Shown here in pieces: positions 1 through 5,209 of a DNA stretch of 5,324 bases (the first letter of the stretch is position 1; each line of letters starts with the position of its first letter). This stretch comes from an uncultured Ruminococcus sp. Its GTDB lineage: Bacteria > Bacillota_A > Clostridia > Oscillospirales > Acutalibacteraceae. The notes under the pieces were generated by a model that was given only the letters and a program-made list of their open reading frames with translations, ran no database searches and was not told the origin of the DNA. The DNA lies in NCBI GenBank assembly GCA_902798605.1, contig CADBXH010000117.1, positions 1 to 5,324 on the forward strand, read 5' to 3'. The position numbers were made by a program, and so were the translations under genes.

Positions 1-41
1 GGCGAGCCTGTTAACGGCTAAAATTATATAAAGCAAAACAA

Positions 42-74
42 AACAGACCTTAGTCATTTCGGCTAAGGTCTGTT
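42..74. terminator. Strong hairpin, probable bidirectional terminator
   Basis: AACAGACCTTAG (42-53) pairs perfectly with CTAAGGTCTGTT (63-74). The stem can extend through a T-G and a C-G pair, leaving a five-base loop. On the - strand it is followed by a T-rich tract (TTTTGTTTTGCTTT); on the + strand by the weaker TCATTATTT. The A-rich 5' and T-rich 3' flanks suit a terminator usable in both directions. A reading frame entering from the left edge stops at 19-21 (GEPVNG then TAA) and could be the tail of the gene served, but six codons are too few to call. Confidence 0.65.
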
Positions 75-84
75 CATTATTTAA

Positions 85-219
85 AAGGTGACATTGTACT
101 TTGAAGACCTGTCGCACAGACTAAATTTCAAAAATTGGTTTTTCGGACACTACCACGACGACCGGATAATAATGAGCAAGTATATTTTGCTGTATGACCA
201 GATCGTGAGAATACTGTAA
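85..219 (+). pseudogene. Metallophosphoesterase, C-terminal remnant
   Basis: This 44-codon frame ends at TAA 217-219 and reads as the extreme C-terminus of a calcineurin-like metallophosphoesterase. It contains WFFGHYHDDR, where GHYH fits the GHxH metal-ligand motif, and ends in ILLYDQIVRIL, a typical tail for this family. The frame is closed upstream by TAA at 82-84 and has no credible start: GTG at 88 sits directly on the AAAGG that would have to be its ribosome binding site. The N-terminal part of the enzyme, roughly 200 residues with the other metal ligands, is missing. The fragment cannot be active and marks a deletion or insertion breakpoint just right of the 42-74 hairpin. The family call rests on motif recognition alone. 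Confidence 0.6.
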
Positions 220-231
220 AAAGCAAATAAA

Positions 232-256
232 AGTTGTTCGGAAATTCCAAACAACT
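232..256. repeat. Imperfect inverted repeat, 7-bp arms
   Basis: AGTTGTT (232-238) is mirrored by AACAACT (250-256). The centre, CGGAAATTCCA, adds a GG/CC pair after one mismatch. It lies 12 bases after the stop of the metallophosphoesterase remnant and has no T-tract, so it is not a good terminator. It may be a 3' UTR structure of the lost gene; no function can be assigned. Confidence 0.35.
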
Positions 257-317
257 GCCAATGAAATCCCTTTGAAAGATGTCTCAAAAGGACATATGTT
301 CATCACATAAAATGTTT

Positions 318-352
318 CTCCGCAACACCGTTCTTCGGTGCTGCGGAGTTTT
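318..352 (+). terminator. Rho-independent terminator
   Basis: CTCCGCA (318-324) pairs with TGCGGAG (342-348). After one A-C mismatch, CACCG (326-330) pairs with CGGTG (336-340) around the loop TTCTT. The run TTTTGTGTTATCTTT follows at once. This is a strong + strand terminator, presumably the original end of the metallophosphoesterase transcript. It insulates the downstream operon from read-through. Confidence 0.85.
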
Positions 353-467
353 GTGTTATCTTTGATTACAGCGTCGCAATTTTTTATATACTATACACCT
401 TATAAAGATTCCCAAAAATCTTTGGTTTGTCTATATATAAAAGCTCAAAAACAGAGCGTGCAAACAG

Positions 468-497
468 TTTTTCTTCTTGCTTAGGTATCACTATAAT
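468..497 (+). promoter_or_regulatory. Putative promoter of the five-gene operon
   Basis: A perfect TATAAT -10 box sits at 492-497. At normal spacing the -35 region is only the T-rich TTTTTC/TTTTCT around 468-474, a poor match, and there is no extended -10 TG. Transcription would begin near 503-505, about 60 bases before the first gene. The weak -35 suggests low basal activity or dependence on an activator; this is inference. Confidence 0.5.
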
Positions 498-521
498 ATA
501 GACAAATCTGTTTTTGTCTGT
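498..521. promoter_or_regulatory. Inverted repeat at predicted start site, candidate operator
   Basis: AGACAAA (500-506) and TTTGTCT (513-519) form perfect 7-bp arms around TCTGTT. The symmetry extends to 498-521 through a T-G and an A-T pair. The repeat begins next to the -10 box and covers the expected transcription start, a classic repressor position. If transcribed it could also form a weak 5' hairpin. No regulator gene is in the window. Confidence 0.4.
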
Positions 522-554
522 TATCATAAAAGTGAACGATTGAAAAACCGGAAA

Positions 555-560
555 TGAGGA
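555..560 (+). promoter_or_regulatory. RBS deciding the SDR start
   Basis: TGAGGA lies five bases before ATG 566. It overlaps the earlier in-frame ATG at 554, which therefore cannot use it. This supports translation from 566. Confidence 0.6.
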
Positions 561-565
561 TATAT

Positions 566-1381
566 ATGGTCGATTACGGCTTAAAAAACAGAGTAGCACT
601 GATTACGGGCGCGAACAATCCGCAGGGGATCGGAGCAGCGACAGCCCTTGCTTTTGCGCGTGAGGGCGCAAAGGTTATTTTGGTTTACAAAAAGATCATT
701 AGACCGTTTGATGTAGTCAAGGCAAGCAAGAACGGAGCGGACAGATACTACAAAGCAAATGCGGGAAACGCGGATATCGTTGAAAGCAAGCTCCGTGAGA
801 TGAACGCCGAGTATCTCATTTTGGAAAGCGATATTTCCGAAGAAAAGGCTGTAAAAGAAATATATGCGACAGCATTGGAACGGTTCGGTCGGGTCGATAT
901 ATTGGTAAACAACGCGGCGACAGATGATGAAACCGGTCTCGACACCATCGAAAAAATCACCCAAAAGGTGATCGACGATACCTTCGCGGTCAATGTTCGC
1001 GGAAGCATTTTGATGACGAGGGAATTCATCAATCGCCGGCATGATTACGGAAGAATCATCAACATCTCTACGGACGCGGCGCAGGTCTTTGCCGGTCAGA
1101 TCACATACGGCGCGAGCAAGGCGACATTGGAAGCGCTTACCCGCAGCATCGCTCTTGAGACTGCCAAATACGGAATCACCGTGAACTGTATCGCGCCCGG
1201 CCCGACGCAGACAGGCTGGATCGACGCGGAACTTGAAAAAGCGGTTATTCCGCTAATTCCTATGGGCAAGCTGATACAACCGGAGAACATAGCCGAAACG
1301 ATTTTGTTTTTGGCAAGCGAACAGGCGCAAATGTTGACAGGACAGGTCATAAAAGTGTCCGGAGGTCACGCGCTCGGATAG
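566..1381 (+). CDS. SDR-family NAD(P)-dependent oxidoreductase
   Basis: A 271-residue short-chain dehydrogenase/reductase, a cytosolic enzyme interconverting an alcohol and a carbonyl with NAD(P)(H). Visible motifs are the Rossmann glycine motif TGANNPQGIG (14-23), Asp89 in ESDIS, NNAA (115-118), and helix-4 Asn143. Ser168 lies 13 residues before the active-site YGASK (Tyr181, Lys185); PG (211-212) and the C-terminal GQVIKVSGG follow. The Asn-Ser-Tyr-Lys tetrad is complete, so it should be active. The loop between strand 2 and the Asp strand (about 41-85) is roughly 25 residues longer than in FabG-type enzymes and is rich in charge. The start at 566 is chosen by its RBS over ATG 554. It is the first gene of the operon, 22 bases ahead of the next. 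FabG is less likely, because there is no fatty-acid gene context. The substrate is unknown. Confidence 0.88.
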   Translation: MVDYGLKNRVALITGANNPQGIGAATALAFAREGAKVILVYKKIIRPFDVVKASKNGADRYYKANAGNADIVESKLREMNAEYLILESDISEEKAVKEIYATALERFGRVDILVNNAATDDETGLDTIEKITQKVIDDTFAVNVRGSILMTREFINRRHDYGRIINISTDAAQVFAGQITYGASKATLEALTRSIALETAKYGITVNCIAPGPTQTGWIDAELEKAVIPLIPMGKLIQPENIAETILFLASEQAQMLTGQVIKVSGGHALG

Positions 1382-1403
1382 ACTTAATGAAAGAGTAAGA
1401 GCT

Positions 1404-2171
1404 ATGACAAATAAAGAGATTTTAGAAATCGCGTTGAAGCAGTCGGCATATGATTGCAACTGCGCTCCAGCTGATTTTTTGTCGGAACAGAACGTTGTGA
1501 CGATCTCAAAAACGAATCCAAAAGCGAGGAGATATATACCTTTGCCGTTGGAATGCGACCTTGTTTCATACGGCAACAACATTGTTGCACAGGTGAGTGA
1601 ACGGACAAAATCCGCGGTATCGGAGTATATCAACAAAATCGATGTGTACCACTGCTTTGAAACGCCGCAAATCAATCTGCTCAATGATTTGCTTGCTCCG
1701 TTTGATTTGAAGGTCTGCTTTATGGCGGAGTATTTTCTCCCTGACATGACACAACTAAAGGAACTTGACTGCAGTTATGACTTGCGTGTTCTGCATATAG
1801 AAGACTTTGCGGATTTGTACACGCAACAGTGGAGCAACTGTCTGACCTTCAATGAAAGAGAACGCGATGTATTAGCCGTCGGAGCTTATGAGAACGGTAA
1901 GCTCATAGGGCTTGCGGGATGTTCCGCCGACTGTGAAATGATGTATCAAATCGGCGTTGACGTAGTGCCCGAGTACAGGCGCAAAGATATCGCTTCCGCC
2001 GTCACAAGCAGATTGGGTCTTGAAATCTTGGCGTTGGGCAAGGTGCCTTTTTACTGTGCCGCGTGGTCGAATATCAAATCCGTCCGAAACGCCATAAAGA
2101 GCGGTTTTCGCCCTGCGTGGGTGGAGCTGACGGCGAGGAACGTTGATTTTATAAATAAGATGATTAGATAA
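1404..2171 (+). CDS. GNAT-family N-acetyltransferase
   Basis: A 255-residue protein with a C-terminal GNAT fold that would transfer acetyl from acetyl-CoA to an amine. The N-terminal 125 residues show no motif I recognise. The GNAT core runs from about 128: LAVGAYENGKLIGLAGCS (157-174) is the beta2-beta4 region. IGVDVVPEYRRKDIASAV (183-200) is motif A, and AAWSNIKSVRNAIKSGFRP (219-237) is motif B. The pyrophosphate-binding loop should read Q/R-x-x-G-x-G/A. Here it reads RRKDIA, with Asp195 in place of the key glycine, one base change from Gly (GAT against GGT). Activity may be reduced. The start has only a weak AAAGAG ribosome site, eight bases upstream, so translation may depend on coupling to the SDR gene. 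The acceptor is unknown; an aminoglycoside or other antibiotic amine is possible from the neighbourhood only. Confidence 0.85.
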   Translation: MTNKEILEIALKQSAYDCNCAPADFLSEQNVVTISKTNPKARRYIPLPLECDLVSYGNNIVAQVSERTKSAVSEYINKIDVYHCFETPQINLLNDLLAPFDLKVCFMAEYFLPDMTQLKELDCSYDLRVLHIEDFADLYTQQWSNCLTFNERERDVLAVGAYENGKLIGLAGCSADCEMMYQIGVDVVPEYRRKDIASAVTSRLGLEILALGKVPFYCAAWSNIKSVRNAIKSGFRPAWVELTARNVDFINKMIR

Positions 2172-2177
2172 CAGAAC

Positions 2178-2181
2178 GGAG
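2178..2181 (+). promoter_or_regulatory. RBS deciding the APH start
   Basis: GGAG lies eight bases before ATG 2190 but only two before the in-frame TTG at 2184. This supports ATG 2190 as the start. Confidence 0.6.
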
Positions 2182-2189
2182 AATTGAAA

Positions 2190-2990
2190 ATGAGAGATCC
2201 TGTTTTGCCGGAAGCGATCCGAAAAGCTGTCGGGACAGAAAAATACACGGTTGATAAAATCGGAGAATCCGGTTCCGAGGTCAGGATTTATGACAATTAT
2301 GTATTAAAAATCCAGCTCCAAAGCCCGGAAACAGATAATGAATATATTATTTCAAACCGGCTTAGCAGTTGTCTGCCGGTTCCATCCATACCGCTGTATG
2401 AAATACATAACGGACTTTCCTACACGCTGATGACCAAAGTTGAGGGTAAAATGCTGTGCGATATGGATTATCTGCAAAATCCGGAGCTTGTGATAGATAT
2501 TGCTGCAAAAGGGCTGAAAAAGCTGTGGGAAACTGATGTGAGCGATTATCCGTGCAACGTAAGCAGGCTTTCAAACCGTTTGAAGGCAGCCGAATACAAC
2601 GTCGCTCACGATCTTGTAGATATTGAAAACACAGAGCCGGAGACTTTCGTAAAAGGCAGCTTTAAAAATCCCGCAGAGCTTCTCGATTGGCTGAAAAATA
2701 ACCGCCCGCCGGAGGATATCGTTCTGACGCACGGCGATTACTGCCTGCCGAATATTTTTGCCAAAGGGGATCGCATAAGCGGTTTTATTGATCTCGGCAA
2801 GGCAGGACCTGCTGACCGCTGGCAGGATATCGCGATCGCCATCAGGAGTCTGGATCATAATTTTGACGGCAGATATTTTAACGGTAAACCTATTTTTGAT
2901 TTCAAACCTCAGATGCTTTTAGACGCTCTGGGAGTGGAAATGAATGAAGGGAAATACAGGTATTACTACTTGCTTGATGAGTTGTTTTGA
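2190..2990 (+). CDS. APH(3')-type aminoglycoside phosphotransferase
   Basis: A 266-residue cytosolic kinase that by family would phosphorylate the 3'-hydroxyl of kanamycin/neomycin-type aminoglycosides. From ATG 2190, the ATP-binding lysine is Lys40 (YVLKIQ) and its partner glutamate Glu51. The catalytic loop HGDYCLPNIF carries Asp183 and Asn188, and Asp201 in GFIDLG is the metal-binding residue. These match K44, E60, D190, N195 and D208 of APH(3')-IIIa, the last three at a constant offset. GFIDLGKAGPADRWQDIA and the ending YYLLDELF also match the APH(3') family; the terminal Phe carboxylate contacts the drug in known structures. The loop HGDYCLPN is closer to APH(3')-I/-II, while FIDLG and the C-terminus are closer to -III. 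It is therefore a divergent member, not a known allele. The region 222-248 (DHNFDGRYFNGKPIFDF onwards) is a few residues longer than in -IIIa. Another hydroxylated substrate remains possible. Confidence 0.88.
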   Translation: MRDPVLPEAIRKAVGTEKYTVDKIGESGSEVRIYDNYVLKIQLQSPETDNEYIISNRLSSCLPVPSIPLYEIHNGLSYTLMTKVEGKMLCDMDYLQNPELVIDIAAKGLKKLWETDVSDYPCNVSRLSNRLKAAEYNVAHDLVDIENTEPETFVKGSFKNPAELLDWLKNNRPPEDIVLTHGDYCLPNIFAKGDRISGFIDLGKAGPADRWQDIAIAIRSLDHNFDGRYFNGKPIFDFKPQMLLDALGVEMNEGKYRYYYLLDELF

Positions 2991-3000
2991 AAAAGGATAT

Positions 3001-3006
3001 GAGGTG
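3001..3006 (+). promoter_or_regulatory. RBS deciding the HAD start
   Basis: GAGGTG lies seven bases before ATG 3014. The upstream in-frame TTG 2987 overlaps the APH stop. ATG 2999 has its nearest GGA only one base away. ATG 3014 is therefore preferred. Confidence 0.6.
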
Positions 3007-3013
3007 CAATCAA

Positions 3014-3682
3014 ATGGTAAAAGCAGTTTTTATAGATTTTTACGGAACATTGGTGCATGAGGACGGCGCAATCATCAGAAAGGTTTCACAGATTATTTTT
3101 GACACAGGCGTAGTTCAAAACTATTCCGATATAGGAAGCTATTGGTGGAACGAATTTCAGACGATGTTTCACAACGCTTACGGAGAAAGCTTTGTAACTC
3201 AAAGAGAGCTTGAATACCGCTCGCTTCAAAAAACGATCGAGCATTTTCATTCGACCGCTGACGCGGCAGAGCTGAGCGAGATGATGTTCCGACACTGGAC
3301 AGCGCCGCCTGCTTTTCCCGAAGCAAAAGTGTTCTTGGAGACTTGTCCCGTTCCGGTCTATATCGTCTCCAACATCGACACCTCGGATATCAACAAAGCC
3401 ATCGCATTTCACAGCTTTATGCCTGACGGCGTTTTTACGAGCGAAGATGCACGATCGTATAAGCCGAGAAGCGAGCTGTTTGCATACGCAATGCGCAAAA
3501 CGGGGTTTTCTCCTTATGAGGTCGTTCACATCGGCGATTCCTTGAGCAGCGACGTCAAGGGAGCAGGCGCTGCCGGTATCAAAGCTATATGGATAAACCG
3601 CAGCGACAAAACGGTTCCCGACGGCGTGATTGCCGTTAATAACTTATTGGATATTTTTGGCACTTCGTTTTTTCGGGAGTAA
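3014..3682 (+). CDS. HAD-superfamily hydrolase
   Basis: A 222-residue haloacid-dehalogenase-superfamily protein, cytosolic, expected to use an aspartyl-enzyme intermediate. Motif I is FIDFYGTL, with nucleophile Asp8. Motif II is VYIVSNID (Ser119), motif III is SYKPRSELF (Lys150), and motif IV is HIGDSLSSD (Asp175, Asp180). A helical cap occupies about 15-105 (class C1). Residue 10, two after the nucleophile, is Tyr rather than the Asp that acts as general acid/base in phosphatases. DxYGT is the pattern of 2-haloacid dehalogenases and some uncharacterised HADs, so ordinary phosphatase action should not be assumed. Starting at MVKAVF leaves the normal short lead-in to motif I. It starts 23 bases after the APH stop and ends six bases before the Nudix-GNAT start. 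The substrate is unknown. Confidence 0.85.
   Translation: MVKAVFIDFYGTLVHEDGAIIRKVSQIIFDTGVVQNYSDIGSYWWNEFQTMFHNAYGESFVTQRELEYRSLQKTIEHFHSTADAAELSEMMFRHWTAPPAFPEAKVFLETCPVPVYIVSNIDTSDINKAIAFHSFMPDGVFTSEDARSYKPRSELFAYAMRKTGFSPYEVVHIGDSLSSDVKGAGAAGIKAIWINRSDKTVPDGVIAVNNLLDIFGTSFFRE
3675..3679 (+). promoter_or_regulatory. RBS deciding the Nudix-GNAT start
   Basis: GGGAG sits eight bases before ATG 3688 and only two before ATG 3682, which overlaps the HAD stop codon by one base. ATG 3688 is preferred. The five-base gap from the HAD stop implies translational coupling. Confidence 0.6.
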
Positions 3683-3687
3683 TGGAT

Positions 3688-4665
3688 ATGGAATTATGGG
3701 ATTTATACGATAGAAACGGCAACCTCACGGGTGAGGTCTGGGAGCGGCGTCACGGGAATTATATGAACATTCCCGAAGGGCGGTATCATCTGGTGAGCGA
3801 TATTTTAGTGCAGCACCGTGACGGCTCCTATCTTTTGACAAAACGGCACCAAGGCAAGGACTTATATCCCGGCTATTGGGAGGCAAGCGCGGGCGGCTCA
3901 GCACAGCTCGGCGAAGATCCCGAGGATTGCGCCAAGCGCGAGCTGTTTGAAGAAACAGGCATTTTGTGCAATAGTTTCGAGCTTGTCAAAATCACCTTCA
4001 GCAATCGCAGCCCAAGCCTGATTTATTCCTATCTCGCAAAGGTAGACTGTGACAAGAACTCGGTTGTCCTTCAGGAAGGCGAAACGACCGAATACAAATG
4101 GGTCGACGCTGCGGGACTGATAGAATACGCGGAATCGGAGCTTGCAATCAAATCTAGCGTTGAGCGATACAAATCATTTTACGACAAGGTGAGGGCTCAA
4201 ATCAGTATGAATATAACCGATATGGAGCTTTCTCATATCTCCGAATACGCCGAATTGTTTATTTCCGTTTTTAATTCGGAGCCGTGGAATGATGAATGGA
4301 CAAAAGAAACCGCTCAAATCAGAATTGAGAATATGATGAAAACAGAAACTTTCATCGGAAAGGCTCTTTATGCCGACAACGACCTGAAAGGGCTCATCTG
4401 GGGGCAGAAAAAGCAGCACTACAACGGAACGCATTTTCATATAGAGGAATTCTGCGTCAAAACACCGGAGCAAAACAAGGGCTTCGGAAGCGCGCTGCTG
4501 AAAGCATTGGAAAAAGCGTTGTCGGAAATCGGAGTTGACAATATTTATCTGATAACTTCAAAGGGCGAAAAAACGGAAGGGTACTACAGCAAAAGGGGAT
4601 TTGTTTCTTCCGAAAATATGGTTTTGATGACAAAACACTCGTTTTGTGAAACGGAAAAGGTATGA
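3688..4665 (+). CDS. Nudix hydrolase-GNAT acetyltransferase fusion
   Basis: A 325-residue two-domain protein. Residues 1 to about 165 form a Nudix domain of the MELWDLYDRNG type (YfcD/IDI-like N-terminus). It has a complete Nudix box at 70-92, G-x5-E-x7-RELFEETGI, so it should bind metal and cleave a nucleoside-diphosphate-linked or related pyrophosphate. From residue 174 (MNITDMELSH) a full GNAT domain follows: VFNSEPWNDEW, then EEFCVKTPEQNKGFGSALL with the acetyl-CoA loop QNKGFG (262-267), then GYYSKRGF near the end. Both halves look intact. The junction Met is ATG 4207, preceded by AAGGTGAGG (4186-4194) 12 bases upstream, so a free GNAT could also be made. Its position as last gene of the operon is consistent with joining of two adjacent small-molecule enzymes. 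Neither substrate can be named; an AAC-like role for the GNAT half is a guess from context. Confidence 0.88.
   Translation: MELWDLYDRNGNLTGEVWERRHGNYMNIPEGRYHLVSDILVQHRDGSYLLTKRHQGKDLYPGYWEASAGGSAQLGEDPEDCAKRELFEETGILCNSFELVKITFSNRSPSLIYSYLAKVDCDKNSVVLQEGETTEYKWVDAAGLIEYAESELAIKSSVERYKSFYDKVRAQISMNITDMELSHISEYAELFISVFNSEPWNDEWTKETAQIRIENMMKTETFIGKALYADNDLKGLIWGQKKQHYNGTHFHIEEFCVKTPEQNKGFGSALLKALEKALSEIGVDNIYLITSKGEKTEGYYSKRGFVSSENMVLMTKHSFCETEKV
4186..4209 (+). promoter_or_regulatory. Possible internal RBS and start for the GNAT half
   Basis: AAGGTGAGG (4186-4194) precedes the in-frame ATG 4207 by 12 bases, longer than ideal. That ATG opens MNITDMELSH, exactly where a stand-alone GNAT of this kind would begin. 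It may be a relic of a once separate gene or a working internal start. Confidence 0.35.
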
Positions 4666-4723
4666 TCTGTGCCGAGTCATCCGGAATCAGATAGATAAGA
4701 ACAGACGCCGCAGAAAAGAAAAC

Positions 4724-4768
4724 AGACCGAAAACCCCGTCAAAAAACAGATGACGAGAAATTCGGTCT
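4724..4768. terminator. Stem-loop between converging operons, probable terminator
   Basis: AGACCGAA (4724-4731) pairs with TTCGGTCT (4761-4768). After a symmetric 5x5 internal loop, CGTC (4737-4740) pairs with GACG (4752-4755). On the - strand it is followed by TGTTTTCTTTTC, a fair U-tract, so it best fits the end of the toxin-antitoxin transcript. On the + strand the following bases (TAGTCTTCATT) are a poor U-tract. It is nonetheless the only clear candidate after the five-gene operon. Confidence 0.55.
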
Positions 4769-4777
4769 TAGTCTTCA

Positions 4778-4939
4778 TTAGAGTTGGTGATTTAATATCC
4801 ACTCTGTTAAATCGTTTAGTTCGGCAGCCCCTGATGCGGAATCGAGCAATCCTTCGTCACGTAGTCCATGTGAACCGCCTGTTTCTTCAATGAGCTGCTT
4901 ATGGAGATCGATAATTTGTTCTTTGCTGATAACTATCAT
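4778..4939 (-). pseudogene. doc: Truncated Doc/Fic-type toxin
   Basis: A 53-codon frame starting at ATG 4939-4937, overlapping the antitoxin stop as ATGA, and ending at TAA 4780-4778. Residues 1-35 (MIVISKEQIIDLHKQLIEET, then GGSHGLRDEGLLDSA) match the N-terminus of Doc-family toxins, which inactivate EF-Tu by phosphorylation. After residue 35 the similarity stops, and 18 unrelated residues follow. The rest of the roughly 125-residue toxin is missing, including the Fic motif HPFxxGNKR that carries the catalytic residues. No Fic-like continuation appears in the other - strand frames down to about 4680. GAGG at 4950-4953 is the likely RBS. The product should be catalytically dead; whether it still binds the antitoxin is unknown. 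Confidence 0.75.
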
Positions 4940-5178
4940 TTGGCAAGAACCTCATAAGCTTCTCTGTTTTTGGCAATCAACCGTTTAGAGATAGCCATCA
5001 CATCTTCGTTAGAGGCGAGTTGTTCCTCTTCGGCTTTGCTGAACTCAACGATCAAATAACGAGGAACATTGTTTTTTAAGATGACAGCAGATCCGTTTTC
5101 ATCAACAAGTCTTGCTACTTTAGAAAAGTTTTGATTGGCTTCTGTGATGGATACGAGAGATTTTGTATTTACATTCAT
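4936..5178 (-). CDS. phd: Phd/YefM-family antitoxin
   Basis: An 80-residue antitoxin and transcriptional autorepressor. The N-terminal part (about 7-45, SITEANQNFSKVARLVDENG and then VPRYLIVEF) is the Phd/YefM DNA-binding and dimerisation fold. The charged C-terminal tail (46-80) is the segment that in the family wraps and blocks the toxin. The length is normal and the frame intact. A strong AAGGAGG lies seven bases before ATG 5178, giving high translation relative to the toxin. The stop overlaps the doc start (ATGA), the standard antitoxin-first, coupled layout. In the family, Phd and Doc together repress their promoter; a palindrome at the start site here fits that. With the partner truncated, it may now act only as a local repressor or as an antidote to other Doc toxins. 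Confidence 0.88.
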   Translation of the reverse strand: MNVNTKSLVSITEANQNFSKVARLVDENGSAVILKNNVPRYLIVEFSKAEEEQLASNEDVMAISKRLIAKNREAYEVLAK

Positions 5179-5185
5179 AGGATAG

Positions 5186-5192
5186 CCTCCTT
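5186..5192 (-). promoter_or_regulatory. Strong RBS of the antitoxin
   Basis: On the - strand AAGGAGG, a near-perfect Shine-Dalgarno, stands seven bases before ATG 5178-5176. It is the strongest ribosome site in the window. Confidence 0.8.
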
Positions 5193-5209
5193 CAATAATT
5201 AATTTGAAA

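Larger units (their letters stand above)
353..553. other. Intergenic promoter region, no gene seen
   Basis: This AT-rich stretch lies between the terminator and the five-gene operon. I see no credible coding frame on either strand. It holds overlapping small inverted repeats: AAGATT/AATCTT at 405-410 and 417-422, and CCAAA/TTTGG at 412-416 and 421-425. There is also GCTC/GAGC at 443-446 and 454-457. A second, weaker promoter candidate is TTGATT (362-367), 17 bases, TATATA (385-390). No riboswitch or leader peptide could be recognised. Confidence 0.5.

Noticed and set aside
209..310. Open + strand frame of 33 codons ending at TAA 308-310
   Set aside because: It has no start codon with an RBS, overlaps the metallophosphoesterase tail in another frame, and resembles no family I recognise.
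312..365. Eighteen-codon frame (MFLRNTVLRCC and on) that could be a leader peptide
   Set aside because: It reads straight through the terminator hairpin and its T-tract and has no ribosome binding site, so its coding potential is incidental.
581..1042. Long - strand frame opposite the SDR gene
   Set aside because: It is antisense to a gene with complete SDR motifs, shows no domain signature of its own, and is a compositional shadow.
2184..2189. TTG start for the APH gene
   Set aside because: The GGAG site is only two bases away from TTG but eight from ATG 2190, and the conserved domain does not need the two extra residues.
3086..3529. 147-codon - strand frame opposite the HAD gene
   Set aside because: It is rich in Arg, Cys and His as expected of an antisense shadow, has no recognisable motif, and lies within an intact HAD gene.
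4640..4770. Shifted - strand frame after the doc truncation as a frameshifted toxin end
   Set aside because: The frame stays open, but its translation (RGCRTKRFNRVDIKSP and on) has no Fic motif and runs through the terminator stem. The rest of Doc is absent rather than frameshifted.
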